From Doryteuthis pealeii (lineage: Eukaryota; Mollusca; Cephalopoda; Myopsida; Loliginidae), in NCBI GenBank assembly GCA_023376005.1, contig CM042150.1:73063578-73127577 (forward strand): a stretch of DNA of 64,000 bases, given 5' to 3'. Numbering within the stretch: position 1 is the stretch's first letter; each line of letters starts with the position of its first letter. The notes under the pieces are model-generated. The model searched no databases, was not told the DNA's origin, and worked only from the letters and a program-made list of their open reading frames with translations. The translations under genes and the position numbers were made by a program. Below are positions 60,115-64,000 of the stretch, piece after piece.

Positions 60115-61394
60115 CAGGAAATATGTTGGAGTAAAATTTTGTCAAAAATGAAAATACTTTTGATTTATTTTATATTTGTAAGCAAGGTAGAATTATAAAA
60201 AAATATTTTATTATATAAACATCAATAAAAATGTTTGTTGTGTGAAAAACAATCCATGGAGAAATTAGTTAAATCAAACTAAATTTAGTTGTGAAGCAAA
60301 CAGAAATTTATATAAGTTGATTATATCTTTTATAGTTGACACTCAATGTAGTGCAATATCTTTAATATTATTGAGTTAACTTTTTGCTCAAATTGACAAC
60401 TTTATTTTCATATCTGAGTAACTTTCTGTATAACACCAAGTCATGAAAATTGCTTTGAAAAAAAAAAATAAGAGTTAAAAAACCTTTTTGCCAAAATTTC
60501 AGATTCTTTTACTTATTTTTTCTTCATGCTTTCATGCCATTAGTGCCATTTTGTGAACTGATGAATTTAATGAAAATTTTTCAAATTATTATTTTTAGAT
60601 GAATTTTTAATTAAATTATTTAATAATCAACAAAGTTTTCTTTTAAATCTTTTTTTTTTTTTACATCCCATTAACAGTAAAAGATTGTATTTCAAATGTA
60701 ATTTATAAATTTTAGATATATTTTTTATGTTAAAAAAAAAAACAGGACTGATTAGAAAAATGCATAAATGTAAAATGTGTTCATATTATTATAAAAACCT
60801 TTTTAAAAACTGAACAAGAATATTTTAACATAAAATAGGTTAAAAAAATATATCAATGCAGTAGCAAAATTAAACAATCTTATTTTACAAATTTTAGTTA
60901 CATTTAGGTACATGCCCTTAAAGAAAATTATTTTTGCTACATCAGTAATATTCTCTCATCTCTTTTATGCTAAAATATTCTTAGTCTGTATTTTTAAAGT
61001 TTTTACAATAGTATTAACACATTGTGAATGTACACATTTTTATTATTGGTAAGATATAACACTGAATTTTTTTTTAAGTTATCATTTGTTTCTAAATAAA
61101 ACTTTGATAATTCTACTTCATAAAAGGGAATTTGTATTTATAATAAATTCTGCAAATTTTAACCATCTCAATCATCTATATATTGCCAATCTTCTTTGAT
61201 ATTTGTAGAAAACTTTGTCTATCAGCCAATTGTAAAAAGTAAGAAATAAATAGAATAGATGATTTGAATTGTTAGAAAACAAAGCTCAGATAAAATCTAT
61301 TAATAATGGAGATTGGGTATTTCTATCTATAACCAAAACTACATCACAGCTTACGTCATAATATTCTTAATGATTGTGTAAGTCTATTATAAAA

Positions 61395-61648
61395 GGCTGG
61401 TTTAGCTCAGTTGGTAAGCGTTTGGCTAGGAATCACAAGGTTCCTGGTTCAATACCGGCCCTCGCCAATAACAGCATATGAGTAGCACAGGGAACTATGT
61501 GGTAAAGTGAGGAGCTGATGGTAGATGTGGTGCTCACCTCAGACACTAAAATAATCTCCTTGGTCTAGCGCTAGTGAAAAGGGATAGACTCCCTTGCTGT
61601 CTGGCTGATACCAACATTAGCCACCCCAACGACTTTACTTACTTTATT
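61395..61648 (+). mobile_element. family A SINE, third copy
   Basis: Counterpart of 34,272-34,529. The head lacks two bases ('ttggtaagcg' where the left arm has 'ttggtagagcg') but is otherwise nearly identical. Confidence 0.88.
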
Positions 61649-62227
61649 AATGAGTATTTAATTTATAGTCAAAATCATTAATACATAGAATAAAAACAAC
61701 CCTGTGTTATATACACTCAAAATTTGAGCAAGCAATTTTAAAAATTGTGTTTTCACTCTTGCCCTTTTTTTCTCTAACAAGAAGTTAACTATAAAAAGTT
61801 TACAAATAAATAAATACCTATAATTTTGTGTAAAATTTATGTACAAAATATTCAAAATAATTATTTTATTAATAGATGCGGGCAACATTTTATTTGAGGG
61901 AGACAGGACTAAGTTTCCATTTCAAATTGTTTTATTTTTTTATTCCTTTAAAAATCTGACGATTTTGCTTACCTATGATAGAAACCCTCTGACATTGAAT
62001 TTTTAACTCCCATGCCTCTTCGGTAATATCTTTCAAAAATTGATTTTTACACTGCCCAGTTGCTTGTAATTATAATATTGATTCACATATTTTCTAGACT
62101 TCTGTCATTTTAAGTTTTTTTATTGTTTCAAAAGTTGCTTGAAACAAATTCATTTTTCAGTCAATTTCTTCTGAAAGTAGTACAATATTTCCTAATCTTA
62201 AGCATGTTATGTATTTGTAAAACTTAG

Positions 62228-62229
<2 letters not shown>

Positions 62230-62299
<70 letters not shown>
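62230..62299. repeat. (TA)n microsatellite, third copy
   Basis: About 35 TA units, counterpart of 33,628-33,692. Confidence 0.95.
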
Positions 62300-62304
<5 letters not shown>

Positions 62305-62756
62305 CACATATATATAGATGTACACACACAGAGGAACATTGATAAGTCGGCAGCCTTATTAAAGCCAACCTGAGGTGAAATAATTGGTTGCTTAGGGCCA
62401 TATGGCCACCATGGGTCCCCCAGGTGCTTGCTTGATTGATTGAGTGTTTGGGGGAGGATTGTATGTATGTATGTATGCGCATGTTTGTGATTTTCTATAT
62501 CAGCAAGTATACCTAGGTTGTCAAAAATAACAATGTATATGATAAAATTTAGATTTTATTCACAGTAAGTATTTGAATAGTCAAGCATTAACAACAGTTA
62601 ATATAGTTTGTGTAATAAGGGAAGGCAATCAAATTCTTTTAGGGTCTCATCAACATGTCTACTGGCTGTCCTTGAACTTAATGATTGAAAAAAGGATTTA
62701 TTTTACACTAAACATTTTATTTTTTAAATATTTCACTGCATTTAATTCAGTGGGAA

Positions 62757-64000
62757 TATTAATCCCATAGATGAAACATTATACAATGAATATTAATCCC
62801 ATAGATGAAACATTATGCAATGAATATTAATCATATAGATGAAACATTATACAATGAATATTAATCCCATAGATGAAACATTATACAATGAATATTAATC
62901 CCATAGATGAAACATTATACAATGAATATTAATCCCATAGATGAAACATTATACAATGAATATTAATCATATAGATGAAACATTATACAATGAATATTAA
63001 TCCCATAGATGAAACATTATACAATGAATATAATCCATAGATGAAACATTATACAATGAATATTAATCATATAGATGAAACATTATACAATGAATATTAA
63101 TCCCATAGATGAAACATTATATAATGAATATTAATCCCATAGATGAAACATTATACAATGAATATTAATCATATAGATGAAACATTATACAATGAATATT
63201 AATCCCATAGATGAAACATTATACAATGAATATTAATCATATAGATGAAAACATTATACAATGAATATTAATCATATAGATGAAACATTATACAATGAAT
63301 ATTAATCATATAGATGAAACATTATACAATGAATATTAATCCCATAGATGAAAGAGTATACAATGAATATTAATCATATAGATGAAACATTATACAATGA
63401 ATATAAATCCCATAGATGAAACATTATACAATGAATATTAATCCCATAGATGAAACATTATACAATGAATATTAATCCCATAGATGAAACATTATACAAT
63501 GAATATTAATCATATAGATGAAACATTATAGAATTAATATTAATCCCATAGATGAAAGAGTATTACAATGAATATTAATCATATAGATGAAACATTATAC
63601 AATGAATATTAAATCCCATAGATGAAACATTATACAATGAATATTAATCCATAGATGAAACATTATACAATGAATATTAATCATATAGATGAAACATTAT
63701 ACAATGAATATTAATCCCATAGATGAAACATTATACAATTAATCATTAATCCCATAGATTGAAACAATTATACAATGAATATTAATCATATAGATGAAAC
63801 ATTATACAATGAATATTAATCATATAGCAATATATAACCATTATACAATGAATATTAATCCCATAGATGAAAGAGTATACAATGAATATTAATTCATATA
63901 GATGAAACATTATACAATGAATTATTAATCCCATAGATGAAACATTATACAATGAATATTAATCCCATAGATGAAACATTATACAATGAATATTAAATCA
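62757..64000 (-). repeat. 34-bp minisatellite array, third copy, truncated by window end
   Basis: The most regular of the three arrays, with most units full length. Linker variants 'cccatag' and 'catatag' are interspersed. The 'gatgaaagagtatacaatg' variant always sits behind 'cccatag' and is followed by a 'catatag' unit in the occurrences I could read. The array is not finished at 64,000. Confidence 0.95.

Larger units (their letters stand above)
58736..64000 (-). repeat. third copy of the duplicated locus (cleaner)
   Basis: Matches the reverse complement of about 32,000-37,160, including the ~130 bases at the left arm's inner end that the right arm lacks. It differs from the left arm by occasional single-base changes only. 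Examples are an extra C in 'cctcccccaaac' and 'atcaatcaagc' against 'atcacaaagc'. It continues to the window edge. Confidence 0.94.

Overview
The window is AT-rich, repeat-laden animal DNA with no complete protein-coding gene. Several tRNA-derived SINE families, 5S-rRNA-derived elements, decayed R2-like and other non-LTR fragments, a dead mariner, and very many TA/GA/GT/AAT microsatellites together look most like a coleoid cephalopod, probably an octopus. That assignment rests on remembered repeat styles and was not tested by a search. The sequence reads as intergenic or intronic DNA of a large genome.

Layout. 1-21,803 is single-copy: SINE fragments (about 97-374, 905-1,050, 1,985-2,460, 7,120-7,275, 9,660-9,785, 12,005-12,238), a mariner transposase pseudogene (5,510-6,334), a near-perfect 379-bp hairpin (6,553-6,931), a shorter hairpin (9,993-10,168), non-LTR fragments (11,590-11,830, 12,430-13,310, 15,885-16,560) and decayed 5S-like copies (18.6 and 19.4 kb). 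21,804-37,160 is the left arm of a giant inverted duplication. 37,161-52,464 is the same DNA reversed, with many more small indels. A single N at 52,465 sits exactly where the reversed arm stops matching. 52,466-58,735 is new sequence holding SINEs, a diverged tandem repeat and the best candidate host exon. 58,736-64,000 is a third, cleaner copy of the reversed arm and runs off the window end inside a 34-bp minisatellite.

The simplest reading is that the 30-kb palindrome is a fold-back assembly artefact. The real locus would then be 1-37,160 continuing into the reverse complement of 58,735-52,466, with 58,736-64,000 as an overlapping second contig or haplotype. Features in the right arm should therefore not be counted as independent loci until read mapping says otherwise.

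Possible host coding sequence is limited to a 173-nt exon-like segment (54,743-54,915, +) and a 30-nt microexon-like segment (59,461-59,490, +, also present in both arms). Both lie on the same strand and could belong to one large gene, but neither is identified. There is no sign of operons, CRISPR arrays or a bacterial system. The most interesting material is structural: the palindrome, a minisatellite with linked unit variants, long hairpins that could form dsRNA, and a SINE/5S fossil record.
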